Positions 25,489 through 37,215 of a stretch of DNA of 64,000 nt are shown here, piece after piece; position 1 is the first letter of the stretch; the number at the start of each line of letters is the position of its first letter. The DNA is from Blastomyces gilchristii SLH14081 (lineage: Eukaryota; Ascomycota; Eurotiomycetes; Onygenales; Ajellomycetaceae), in NCBI RefSeq assembly GCF_000003855.2, contig NW_003101682.1:7757551-7821550 (forward strand), read 5' to 3'. The notes beneath the pieces are model-generated. The model worked only from the letters and a program-made list of their open reading frames with translations. It was not told where the DNA came from and did no database searches. The position numbers and the translations under genes were made by a program.

Positions 25489-25859
25489 TACTTATATGCA
25501 AGCGGAGCTTATGATAAGTTCTTGCATGATGTTAAATACAGATCAAGTGTTAATTATACAGAAGGAAATACAGGTGTTGAGATCATGTCAAGATAATAAG
25601 AACATAGAAAAATACAAAGAAGTGACAATTAGATACATGTGATAATAACTTCTCAGCTCAGAAACATAGAGTGATTCATTGAAGCAATTTATACATCTCT
25701 GTATTTATTAGAAATCTGAGGTGCTTGAGTTCTGAATTTAATGTATCCCCTGCGGGTTTCGAATCCACATGCCTTGATTTCCCAAGCCAAGGCACTACCG
25801 GGTGGCTGCATTAATCATTCAGTCACCAGGGCACAATTCTGACACTGACTGAATCAGAT
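25489..25859. other. Spacer between LINE A tail and Gypsy-5
   Basis: Moderately AT-rich sequence not repeated elsewhere in the window. It holds an inverted repeat ATGCAAG...CTTGCAT at about 25,497-25,528 and the tRNA-like segment below. No coding potential is seen. It may be part of the original target DNA of LINE A or the body of a SINE. Confidence 0.4.
25744..25834 (-). tRNA. tRNA-like relic (class II, Ser/Leu-like) or SINE head
   Basis: On the minus strand, 91 nt with a B-box-like GGATTCGAAACCC (25,754-25,766) and an A-box-like TGACTGAATGATTAATGC (25,808-25,825), which would be TGACCGAGTGG-like before transitions. The ends can pair as an acceptor stem (GTGCCCT with AGGGGAT, one mismatch and one GU), and a long variable arm CCTTG/CAAGG is present; both suit a class II tRNA. 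The anticodon stem pairs poorly, so the anticodon cannot be assigned. Most likely a pseudogene or a tRNA-derived SINE head. Confidence 0.4.
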
Positions 25860-27292
25860 ATAAACATGTGAGTGCTGAAGAAATGTCTAGATGCTTTTAC
25901 ATATTTTAAAACTTCTAATCTCACTCTCTACTCATTATAATGGTTGGAAATGCTTATAAAACTAAGTTTAAATGAAGATGTCATTGATTTATTAACTAAT
26001 CAAGATTGATATATCAATGATCAATTGAAGAATTGTGTAAGATAGAAGTTTCATTTATGAATAAAGACATGTGAATCAGTGTTACATATATCTGATAATA
26101 TTATTAAATATCTTGATATTCTGTTCTGAAACACTGTTATGCAACAGAAAGTATTAGATTAATTACAGAGTACTTAACAGAGAAATACTTCTCTTACTAT
26201 ATTTATTTCTGACTTTAATATCAAGATTCTAGAAGCAGGTAGTCAATCTGAAAAGAATTAAATGAAGATTAGCATGCTTAAGAAGACACTAACTTTTAAA
26301 CTCTTACAGACTCTTATAAGTGTAGATAAAGACCTGACTTATAAAAACTTTTATATATAACTTCAGATATTGAATAACTGTCTTATCAAGCTTAAGAGTA
26401 TACAGAACAGTAGTAGAAGACATTATATCTTAATTACTCATACATCTGTGTCAAAGAATAATAATAATGCAGATATTATGAACTGAGTAGACATGAATAT
26501 CTATGAATAAGCAAGAGTCTCTACTGTCTGAATAGACTTCTGAATCTATGAAATCACTTCTGAAGAAGTCACTGATCAATGTTAATAAGAAATATACATT
26601 AATTGTAACTAATCAGAACATATTGCTTTCAACTGCTAATCAGTCTACATATCTTCTCACTTAAGAGAAAGATTAGCATCTTCTCACTCAAGAGAAAGAT
26701 CAGTATCTTCTTACTCAAAGAATAGATCAGCATCTGTTCACATCAATCACATTACATTAGAGAAAGATTTGAAAGATAACTATGAGAATATCTCAGTGAA
26801 TCAGAGAAAAGATTAACCTCTGTTCAAACTCACAAATAGAAGCTTGAAGAGGTTGAATGATAATATCTTGTAAAATGAGTTAGTTATGATTATCTGATCT
26901 AGACTCTGAGCTCTGTATTATCTGAAACAGCAGCTCTTGACTGATGAGAACTATACACAATCTCACTTCTGAAAACAAGAGGCTAATGTAGCTGGCTGTG
27001 TCTGATTAATTATATAGACTATTTTATTATACTTCATAGATTTCTGTCAAAGCTTTGATTTTTAATCATCAATTCTCAGCTGAAGCTCCGATTCTCAGTC
27101 ATTGATTCTCAGCTGAAAAACTCACAGAATTTCTATTCTTCTGCTCTGAAGCTTCATTATGTGCATGTATAAATATTCACTCTGATCACTGATTTCTGCA
27201 CTTTCTCTTTCTTTTCCTTCTCTAACATTTTTCACTTTGTTATATAAGATCTATAAATATAATACTGATCTATTCAGCGTAGGCCTTTTATA
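25860..27292 (+). mobile_element. Gypsy-5 fragment: gag joined to 3' end, pol deleted
   Basis: Plus-oriented relative of Gypsy-1/2/3. 25,860 to about 26,850 matches gag, including the zinc-knuckle region near 26,595-26,640. At about 26,855 it passes directly into the chromodomain/3' end, then a polypurine tract (AAAACAAGAGGCTAA) and a 306-bp LTR (26987-27292; TGTAGCTGGC to CCTTTTATA). RT, RNase H and integrase are missing, and there is no 5' LTR. Three 27-bp units lie downstream of the zinc knuckle. Confidence 0.75.
26987..27292 (+). repeat. Gypsy-5 3' LTR
   Basis: 306-bp LTR in the opposite orientation to those of Gypsy-1, -2 and -3, with the polypurine tract immediately upstream. Most CpG and CpC sites are gone. 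Confidence 0.8.
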
Positions 27293-29067
27293 ATTCTTCT
27301 CATATTAGTTCATAGAATTATATAAATCTTTTTCTTTCTATTAGTTAATCTTATATAATATATACATTATTGAATCTGTGAATTGAATCTTTGAAATTAA
27401 TCAAGTCTGAGAATAAGATTATATTTCATATTCTGCAGCTCTCACACTTAAATATAGTAAGATTATTCTCTAAGATGTAAGAGAACTCTTATTCCTACAG
27501 ATAAAACTAAATATCAATTATCAGATAATCTTATATATTAAGAATTCTTCATTCAGCAGATCTCTTTCAGTCTTTAGATTATATAATTATTAATATATTA
27601 TATAGAAGCTTCTGTATTAGTTAATACTTTTACAGCTATCTCTCAATTCTTACTTAAATAATCTTTATATATTAATATTTCAGATCTTAAAATATTAAGA
27701 TAACTGTCTGCTTCTTTCTTATTTACATCTCATTCTGAAGCCTGCTTTCTTTTTATATTTATAAAATTCAGAAAGTTATCTAACACGAATATTTCTTTTA
27801 TTTTAAATACTTTTTATAGAATATTAGTAAGTGTCTCTGAACTTACTAATTTTACTAGTTTTTTAACTCTCTTATTTCTCTTAACTGTGTACACTGTATG
27901 TAATCTTTTATATTATAATTTTAGTATCTGCTGTTAAAACAAGCTCAAAGCTTACAATATTAAGATTTTTATCTAGAAAATCTCTTTTTCAGAGAATTCA
28001 GTACTTTAGTAATAATATTTAAATCTAGATTTATTATATCTATGTATATAACTTGTGTTATAGAAGTTTGATTATCTGATCTCTGTTAAGATATACTTAA
28101 TTACAGTATTTTCTATCATAGCTGACTTGTTTATTCTTATATAATAAAAATATTATATACTTCTTTTATTATATCTAATTATAAGCTTAAGCATTTTCAT
28201 TTCACTTTTAACTCAGATATAAGATCATGAATAAATATCTGTAAATAAAAAGATATTAAAAGCTGTTCATTCAATATAAGATAGTACAAGCTGAAGTATA
28301 TAAAGTATAATATAAGATTACTTACTTATTTATACTCAGTAAAGTATTTATAACACTTATCTTATATATTTATCTTCTCAAAGTTATATAAGATTTATTT
28401 GAAAAACTTATTTCATATTTATAAAAATGAATACTACTTTAAGTCTGTAAGATTTATCTTTTTATCTGTTATTTATAATAACTTCACTTTTTTATATAGA
28501 AATACTTCAGATTTTAAGATTTATTAAAATTTTATTAACTATCTATCTGTGAGTTCATACTTAATATAATAATATAATTCTATTTAACTTAGTCACCTAA
28601 TTATAGTATTATTTTTCAGTTATTATTAAAGTTAAATAGTTCTGACAGATTATCTGACTTAATATAACTTATACTTAAATTCTTATTATATATATCAATC
28701 TCAGATAATGTATACACTTTTGAAGAGATTGTGAATAATTATAGTAAGATCTTCAGATTTGATATAATTATGTATCTGTATAAGTATTCAATCTCTTATT
28801 ATGGATTTATAACCTGGTTTTCTCTTTTTTTATTAATAATAGTAATTATATCAGTGAAGCTCTTTATGATGAATACTTGATTTACAGTGAATGTTAATTA
28901 TTACTTAACTTCTGCTTGAGTCTGTCACTGTATATACAAGACTTTAATCTCATTTAAAATTCTTGTATATATACAGAGTTTCACTTCTGATTCAGCAGTC
29001 TCAGCTGTTTTTCTTACTATTTTAAATAAATCTTCTAAGAGATTCTATATATCTTTTAGTTCAGATA
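27293..29067 (-). mobile_element. Element X (minus copy), downstream part, unclassified
   Basis: Very AT-rich sequence left of Gypsy-3. Its right end (28,990-29,067) matches, inverted, 58,685-58,790 of the plus-strand copy of X, and the TSD AGATA shows that it was continuous with 35,956-36,562 before Gypsy-3 inserted. No conserved domain can be read on either strand because of stop density, and the left end is not defined; part of this stretch may be something else. Confidence 0.45.
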
Positions 29068-29419
29068 TGTAAGAGGCCTACGCCGAATAGATCGGTATAA
29101 TAAATAGAACTTATATAACAAAGAGAAAAATGTTAGAGAAGAAAAAGAAAGAGAAAGTGTGAGAATCAGTAATTGAAGTGAATATTTATACATGTATGTA
29201 GTAATATATACAGTGAGGCTTCAGAGTGGAAGAATCTATACGCGTTCATAACAGCTGAGAATCAGTGATTGAGAATAACCGAGAATCAGAGTGTACATGT
29301 TCAAGAATGAAGTGATTGAAATCTGTGAAGTGTAGTGTACACATTCAAGAATGAAGCAGTTGAAATCTGTGAAGTGTAACAGAATAGTCTATATGATTGA
29401 TTAGGTGCAGCCCGTCACA
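29068..29419 (-). repeat. Gypsy-3 3' LTR
   Basis: 352 bp, TGTAAGAGGCCTACGCCG to GCCCGTCACA. The minus-strand polypurine tract inside is GAAAGAGAGAAGCTAA. Confidence 0.9.
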
Positions 29420-32400
29420 TTAGCTTCTCTCTTTCAGAAGCAGTTCTCATCAGTCAAGAACTGCTGTTTCAGATAACATGGAACTCAGAGTTCAGATCAG
29501 TTGATCATAGCTGACTCATTTCATGAGATATTATCAGCTATGGCTGTGAGATCTCTCATTGAGAATATTCTTAATCTCTCACTTAAGCTTATTATCTTCT
29601 TCTATGATGCCTGGCAGCTGTCAGTCAGAAGTCAGTTGAGAAGAGAATGAGTTGATAATAGCACAGTGAAGCAAGCTTGTATGAAAGACATTATAAATCT
29701 CTGATAATGTGTCAAGACAGTAGTTATAGCTATCTAGAACTTCTATCACTTTATACTTGATATGACAGTAATTCAGTATATGAGATAAACATGTGATCTG
29801 TATATTCTTAAGATTTAATCACATCAAGTCTTCTATCTTATATTATTCAGTGAGATCTTGACAAACATTGATTTAATTCTCTTAATCTTATTTCATAGTT
29901 GTCATGAAGACCTCTGCTCAGTCATAGACATCTTAGAGCTTTATTACTATATTATCAGTGATTTGAATTGAACTGCAGAGATTCAGTGTGAACTGTATAA
30001 TCTCTAGAAGATTCAACATCTTCATGTGATAATCATGTGTAAGGAAGAACAGACTTATATCTATTAAAACAGCATCTCATTCATTGATAGCAATCTCTGT
30101 GTGTAGAAGCAGATCATGTCAATCATTTTATAAGTAATTACAGAACTTATAGAGATAATTCTTTATGATCTGAATTGTTCATTCTGACACATTATTAATC
30201 TCAGAATAATAGACAGTTAACAGACAGTGTATAATCTTGAGAACTTGACAGATTCTTGTTCAGAGAGTACTTATGAATTGACAGCTCTGATTCAATACTA
30301 TAGATCTCAGCAATTCATGCATTTAATAGAACAGACTCTGTAGAAAAGCTTCAGTGACTTGTTCAGTATTCATCTTATTACAAGGTTTTAATATTATATC
30401 TTTACTCAATTCATCTATAATGACCAGAATGTTTCTACAACTCTTACTCTCAGAGAGATCAACAGTGAAGTCAATTATCACATCTTATCAGATTCTATCA
30501 GAAATATTAAGTGATTTCAGCAGGTCTATTCTACAGTTCTTTTGCAAGATAATGAAAGAACAATAATTGCAGTTTCAGATAAAATATCTGATGCTGTTTA
30601 ATATCTCAGATCAGTAGAATTCTCAAGAGATTATTCAGTACAGTTGTTCACAGCCTGAATAATCAGTTATACACAAATCATACATCTCTTGTATTATTCA
30701 GATGTGTAAGAATTCAGAGTGAGAGACTCAGCATTATTCACAGAACTGCAGAGTATTATTATCATCAATTGAGTATTCTGAGATGTCAGTTCTTATACAT
30801 AGTTCTGAGAAGAATCAGAGTGCTTCTTGATATACTGCTTTAGTGAGTGCTTGAAGAAGTTCATCAGTTTGAGCTGTTATATGTCATAATTCATTCAGTG
30901 TAGGTTTGAAAGAAGTCAAGATATCAGTGTCAGTGTCAGTGTTGATATCAGTGATAGTTTGAATAGAAGGTGTTCTAATCAGAGAAGTGTATATAGTGTC
31001 ATGAACTGTTTCATCTTGATCAACTAATATCTTCAGATTCAAGAGCTAGTGCTCTTGATTTATTCAGTGAGTATCTGTTACATTGAATGATATATCTGAC
31101 TCTTGTTATAAGAGAGCATCTGTCATCGAGTTCTGACTATCAGAATGATAGTGTATTGTAAAATGAAAGCAGCTTAAAAACTCAGATCATTGCATCTGTC
31201 ATTCAGTGAGTTTACAGGTAGTTATAAAGTACTTGAGATTCTTATAATCTATGATTATCTTAAATTCAGAGGTACTTCAGAGTTCAGAGTCTCATTCTTC
31301 TAGACAGTGTATAATTATAAGAAGTTTCTTATCATAGATCTTATAGTTGCATTCAGCAGAACTCAGTTTCTTAGATATGAAGATACATAATTGTATGATA
31401 TCTTCATTATCATATTATAATATAGCTTCTTCTATAATATAATCAGAGAAATCAGCTTTAACAACTGTTTTATAATCAGAATCAAATATTATAAGTAGAG
31501 AGATGTTAATAAATATCTTCTTTATCTGTATAAATGCAGCTTCAGTATTCACTGATCATTGAAATACTGAGTTCTTCTTAGTAAGTTCTGTAAGTGATCT
31601 GACAATATCTGAGAAGTTTCATATAAATTGTCAATAGAAGTTAGTGAATTCAATGAAGCTTTATACATCTTTCACAGTGTATAAGACCTCTCATTCAAGA
31701 ATAGCAGAGATCTTCTCAGAATTTATTCAGATCTTCTTACCAGCTTCTATGATAAAGTCTAGATATTTTGTACTTTTAATCTTAAAATCATACTTATCTA
31801 TGTCTATTAACAGTTCTGCTTTCTGTAGTCATTGTAATATCTTTCACACATATTCTTGATATTCTTTTCTGAATTCATCAGTGAAGATGAGAATGTCATC
31901 AAGATATACAGATATAAACTTACCAAGAAAATCTCAGAGTGCTCAGTTGATATACTTCTGAAATATACTGAGAGTGTTAGTCAGTTCAAAGAGTGTGACT
32001 ACTCATTCAAAGAGATTATATTATGTTTAAAATACTATAAGTCACTCATCTTCTTTAGTGATGTAAATCTTATGAAACATAGTGATAACATTTAACTTTG
32101 TAAATTATTAAGCTTGTTCAATGTGAGCTAGAGTTTTATTGATAAGAAATAAAGAATAACAGTTCTTCTTCATTAATCTATTCCATTCTCAATAATTCAT
32201 GCAGAATCAGAGTCCTTCATCTGATTTCTTTGCAAAGAGAATAGAGACTGCAGTGAAAGAGTTGCTAATATATATAAATTCTTTATTCAACAGATCATTG
32301 AGTGTCTTTTAAAGAAGAAGAAGTTCATCTCAGAATATATTATAAAGAGAGTCTTATAATGATTCAGAGTTCTTGCTGTTCTTCTTTTTCAACTTGATAC

Positions 32401-35090
32401 TGTGATTCACTTCTGAACCTTGTAAGAGAGATAGATTTGTAGCATTATTATCTTGTCAGAAAATATCTAGATATTCATGATATTATTAAGAGAGTTTCAT
32501 ATGAGAATCTGTTATTATAACACAGAATAACTTTTCTAGAGCCTTTTTAATATCAGTCAGACTGATGAAATAGATTAATATATGATTCTGCTGTTAGTGA
32601 TTCTTTCAGTGACTTCTTTTTCTGAGTATTTCATAGATGTTAACAGAGATCTGTGTCAGATTCATAGTCTTATAAATGTCATTCTCATGAATTCTATCAT
32701 TGTTAGGGAATATTAAACTTCTGTTTCAAGTATTCAATAAGATGCCTTGTTCAGATAGTCAGATAAGTTCTAATATAAGATTATAATCAAGATTATCAAC
32801 TTCATATGTGTAGACATCTTCATACTAATATTCTCTGACATCTATGTTTAGTTTCATCATGTAACAGATGTAAACATCTTTTAAATCATTGAATTCTGCA
32901 AGAAGTCAGAGTTTTGATAAGAGAATACACTGAAGATTATAATATCTTATAACTGAAGATTTAATTATTGAATAGTGATATAGATCACTGTCTATCATGA
33001 CTTTCATATTATACATATTATTAATCACAGTAGATATAAGAATTGTATTCATTATCATTTTCTCTTTAAATTATTGTCATCTGACCTCTTCAAGCTTCTG
33101 TTTACAAATTTGAACAGAAGCTAATCTTTTTTCTATTTCATCAGAGCATTCTCATAGTTATCTTCTGAATCTTCTTTCAATTCAATGTGATTGACATGAA
33201 CAGATACTGATTCATTCTTTAAGTAAGAAGACACTGATCTTTCTCTTAAATGAGGAGACACATAGGTCAATCAGCAGTTGAAAGTAATATGTTCTGATTA
33301 ATTACAGTTGATGCATACTTCATGTTGATATTGATTGACAACTTTCTCAGAAGTGATTCCAGAGACTCAGAAGCCTGTTCAAATGACAGAAACTCTTGCT
33401 TATGTATAGACATTTGAATCTATTCAGTTCATAATATCTATATCATTGCTGTTACTTCTCTTCAGTGCAGATGTATAAGTGACTGAAGTGTAATATCTTC
33501 TATCACTATTCTGTATACTCTTGAGCTTAGTAAGATGATTATTCAATGTTCAGAGCTGTGTGCAGAAGCCTTTATAAGTTGAGTCTTTGTTTATACTTAT
33601 ATAAGTCTGTAAGAGTTCAAAAGTTAATGTCTTCTTAAGCATGCTAATCTTTATTTAATTCTTTCAAGATTGATCATCTACTTCTAAGATCTTGATGTCA
33701 AAGTCGGGAATGAATGTTATAAGAGAAGTGTTTCTCTGTTAGATACTCTGTAATTAATCTAACACTTTCTGTTACATGGCAGTGTCTTGAAACTAGACTG
33801 ACCGTGTGACCGTGTCTGAGACCAGGACCAGATTTTTTAATAGTCTCATTATCAATTTGACTGATCCCATTACACGGTTTTAACATTAGATAGTAGTCTC
33901 ATACTGTCTCAGTGAGACTTACTGTCTACTCTTATCACATTTTTCAAATGAGACCATGATTTTCACTTCTCAATTTAAATTATTTTTATTGCTTTAAATG
34001 ACTTTAAATCTCATTTGAGTGTTACCAAAAAGTGTTACTTTTTAAAAAATTAAAAATAGTCTAAAAAAAACCTTAAAATGTCTAAAAATAGTAACTTTAT
34101 GCCAAGAATGGGACTAAATGAGATCAAATGAAACCACTTTCTCATTTTTTTCAAGTCATGGTTTCATTTTAAGATCTGATATATAGTCACTTTGCATGTT
34201 TTTTTAATGACTAGTCCCAGCAGGATTCACATCAAGAAATGTATGAGATCAGATCAAATGAGATTAAATATGAAATTCATGATCCCGGCGGCCACTCTAC
34301 TTGAAACAGAATATCAAGATATTTTATGATATTATCAGATGTTTACAATGCTGATTCACATACTTTCATTCATAAATAGAACTTCTGTTTCATGTGATTC
34401 TTCAATCATTCATTGATATATCAATCTTGATTGATTAGTAAACTGATGACATTTTCATTCATACTCAGTTTCATGAGCATTTTCATTCTTCATAATGAGT
34501 AGAGAGTGAGATTAGAAGTATTGAAATATATAGAAGCATCTAAGCATTCTTTTAATATTTTTGTATTTAATTCTGTAGATGTTGAAATTGTATAAGTTTC
34601 TTATTAAGTTAATTATTAAATTTTCTTATATTGAAGTTGTTAAGTTGCATGCATATCAGCTATCTATTACTGTTATAATTTCAACATTGCTCAGAGTCAC
34701 TGTGATATTACTTCTATACTTGTATTCAAGAGTTCTCTCATATTATCATTAGACATGATTATATTATTTATCAGATATGAGATATCTGTGAAATTGAAAG
34801 AAGTGTAATTGTATAAATATCTCATACATCTGTAGTGTCAGAACTCTTAGATCTTTCACTGACATTCTCTTTGTAAGATCTTATTCTCTTTGTAAGATCT
34901 TGTTACAGAGTCAGAGTGACTGATAAGCAAGCTTCTATCTGAGAACTCAGTGTTCACTTAACTGTTTAACTGTTTCTCTATTTCTTATATATTATTATAT
35001 ATTTGAATATCTCAGTGAGTAATCATTTCTAATGAGAAGATAATACATGAATAATTATTTCTAATAAGAAGACAATGAATGTTTTTCTAG
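29420..35090 (-). pseudogene. Gypsy-3 gag-pol (broken)
   Basis: Minus strand: gag from about 34,990, zinc knuckle near 33,345-33,300 with two 27-bp units downstream, RT at about 32,270-31,870, RNase H near 31,350 (uninterrupted here, unlike Gypsy-1 and Gypsy-4), integrase near 30,480-30,000 and chromodomain near 29,600-29,490. The gag is split by a MITE (33794-34299) with TSD CTTGAAAC. All frames carry stops. It serves as the uninterrupted reference for locating insertion points in the other copies. Confidence 0.8.
33794..34299 (+). mobile_element. hAT-like MITE copy 2
   Basis: 506 bp with an exact 8-bp TSD CTTGAAAC (33786-33793, 34300-34307), inside gag of Gypsy-3. Both termini still carry C/G-rich motifs, while the interior shows the usual transitions. 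The right TIR has one change (CACTCTA for CAGTCTA). Confidence 0.9.
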
Positions 35091-35442
35091 TATAAGAGGC
35101 CTACACTGAATAGATCAGTATAATAAATAGAACTTATATAATAAAGAGAAAAACATTAGAGAAGAAAAAGAAAGAGAAAGTATGAGAATCAGTGATTAAA
35201 GTGAATATTTATACATGTATGTGATGATGTATGCAGTGGGGCTTCAGGGCGGAAGAATCTATACACATTCATAACAGCCGAGGATCGGCAATTGAGAATG
35301 GCTGAGAATCAGAGTGTATGTATTTGAGAATAAAGCGGTTGGAATCTGTGAAGTATAGCATACACATTCAAGAATGAAGTGGTTGAAATCTGTGAAGTGT
35401 AACAGAATAGTCTATATGATTGATCAGGCGCAGCCCGTCACA
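35091..35442 (-). repeat. Gypsy-3 5' LTR
   Basis: 352-bp partner of 29068-29419, starting TATAAGAGG after a G-to-A change, ending CCCGTCACA, and followed by the TSD AGATA. Confidence 0.9.
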
Positions 35443-35449
35443 AGATAGC

Positions 35450-35955
35450 TAGACTGACTGTGCGACCGTGTCTGGAACCAGGACCAGATTTTTTGATAGT
35501 CTCATTATCAATTCAACTGATCTCATTACACAGTTTTAACATTAAATAGTAGTTTCATACTGTCTCAGTGAGACTTACTGTCTACTCTTATCACATTTTT
35601 CAAATAAGATCATGATTTTCACTTCTCAATTTAAATTATTTTTATTACTTTAAATGACTTTAAATCTCATTTAAGTATTATCAAAAAGCATTACTTTTTA
35701 AAAAATTAAAAATAGTCTAAAAAAAACCTTAAAATGTCTAAAAATAGTAACTTTATATCAAGAATGAAACTAAATGAGATTAAATGAGATCACTTTCTCA
35801 TTTTTTTCAAGTCATGATTTCATTTTAAAATCTCATATATAGTTACTTTGCATGTTTTTTTAATGACTACTTTCAGCAGAATTCATGTCAAGAAATGTAT
35901 GAGATCAGATTAAATGAGATTAAATATGAAATTTATAATCTCAGCAGCCAGTCTA
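35450..35955 (+). mobile_element. hAT-like MITE copy 3
   Basis: 506 bp with TSD AAGATAGC (35442-35449, 35956-35963). The TSD includes the last base of the Gypsy-3 LTR and its AGATA duplication, so this MITE landed after Gypsy-3. It is the most useful partner for comparison with copy 1 because length and alignment are gap-free. Confidence 0.92.
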
Positions 35956-35963
35956 AAGATAGC

Positions 35964-36562
35964 AGAGAAGAGTATTTATATTAATTAGAGAAGATGTTCA
36001 TTTCAGAAGATTTTTATTAATTATACAGTGTCTATTATTCTATGATTTCTGTTATCTATTATTATTATACAATTTCAATAATAATTATTCTTTTATTATT
36101 CTTCTAAGTAGATAGTGAACTTCTTTGAATCTGATTCATTACTCTTATTTTCTTTCTCACATCTCATTATATTTGTATATATAGTATTTATCTGAGTATG
36201 AAGTTTTCTCTTAACAAGTAGAGTAGAGTAGCATCAATTGAATACTCTTTTACTCATTACTTCTTTGTACACTCTCATTCTGAGATGTTTTTTTAGAACC
36301 ACTCTGGCATGATAACTATAAATCACTTTGTAGATGAAATTATCATGTTCTGAAGAAGCCTGCACTTCTCACTGATTTTTAGACATGCTATCAGATGTGA
36401 TTCAAAGGTTTCTTGAGCCAGCATATAATTACAGGCATACGCCGGCTTCTTATATATGTTATACTAAATTACTTAGTGGCCGCTAGAGCCCCTTTACATT
36501 CGTAAGTGTATTCAGAAGCGGCCGCGTTATTATCCGGCGGTCGTACGTTCTTCCGAACCACA
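35964..36562 (-). mobile_element. Element X (minus copy), 5' part with gag-like ORF
   Basis: On the minus strand X begins TGTGGTTCGGAAGAACG at 36562. The first 170 bp (to about 36,390) keep CG-rich motifs (GCGGCCGC, CCGCCGG) and contain a TATATAAG box. An ATG near 36,385 opens a frame MSKNQ*EVQASSEHDN, with TGG turned to TGA, followed by a readable stretch of about 45 codons. The plus copy at 58081 is colinear. The TG start and CG-rich 5' block resemble an LTR, and a Copia-type element is possible, but no second LTR or pol motif was found. Confidence 0.5.
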
Positions 36563-37040
36563 GAGCGGGATTTCTTACAATATCTCTGATTAGAGCTGAT
36601 TAAAAATAGTTACAACTGCTGACAATACATGATTCATTTTTGACATAAAGATCTCAATCGCTATAGTGGTGGCTGAGCATGCTCTCATTGAGTGTTAATC
36701 TGTATTTCTTCATGCATATAAGCAGAGCTATTACAATGGAAAAAATGCGCTTGTCAGAAACAAATGAATAAGTGAGATGACTTCAACATGTTGAGAGAAC
36801 TCTTGAACATAATATTTAAAATGTCAGTCGGGATAAACTTCGGGTGCAAGAGTACAAATGAGGTTATATTTGATGCGTTTTTTAATTTGTGGAGCGAAGC
36901 GAAGCAAATATATGATGAAAACTGTGGTCATTAAAAGTGGAGAATTTCCTTTTTGAGGTTCTTGGCGCGAATACAGCCCACTGATTGGTGTAGAATTAAG
37001 CAAAGCGTAATCCCGTGACATTGTACTATTATATTATCTA
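36563..37040. other. Less-mutated islet right of element X
   Basis: About 480 bp that keeps CG dinucleotides (for example GGAGCGAAGCGAAGC near 36,890), unlike everything on either side. A 65-codon open frame on the minus strand (36824-37021) has no family I recognise. It is probably a remnant of single-copy DNA or of a low-copy transposon end. No TSD for element X could be matched here. Confidence 0.4.
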
Positions 37041-37215
37041 ACTCTGTACAGATTCTTGAATAATAGATTATACATCTCATTAACTATCTACTTTATACAG
37101 ATTCTTGAATAAATAACATATCTGATTAACAATTTACTCTGTACAGATTTTTGAATAGATAATGTATCTGATCAATTATCTCTCATAGATTCTCAAGAAT
37201 GAATAATGTGTTAAA
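37041..37215. repeat. Tandem repeat, about 46-49 bp x 3.5
   Basis: Repeated module around CTCTGTACAGATTCTTGAAT followed by an AT-rich tail with ATATCTGATTAAC-like sequence: copies begin near 37,041, 37,090, 37,136 and 37,181 (the last is degenerate). No coding potential. Confidence 0.65.

Larger units (their letters stand above)
29068..35442 (-). mobile_element. Gypsy-3, Ty3/Gypsy chromovirus with two intact LTRs
   Basis: Flanked by the TSD AGATA (29063-29067, 35443-35447). 5' LTR 35091-35442 and 3' LTR 29068-29419 are both 352 bp and share an internal duplication of about 42 bp (GAAATCTGTGAAGTGTA repeated) not seen in Gypsy-1. The only insertion is a MITE at 33794-34299. Without the MITE it is about 5.9 kb, the most complete copy in the window. 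Removal joins CAGATA to GCAGAGAAG, as found uninterrupted (inverted) at about 58,695. Confidence 0.9.

Noticed and set aside
36824..37021. Nuclear mitochondrial insertion suggested by the GCGAAGCGAAGC motif
   Set aside because: No recognisable mitochondrial gene or RNA; the evidence is too thin to call.
37041..37215. Possible CRISPR-like array
   Set aside because: The units are contiguous diverged tandem repeats without spacers, in a eukaryotic genome.
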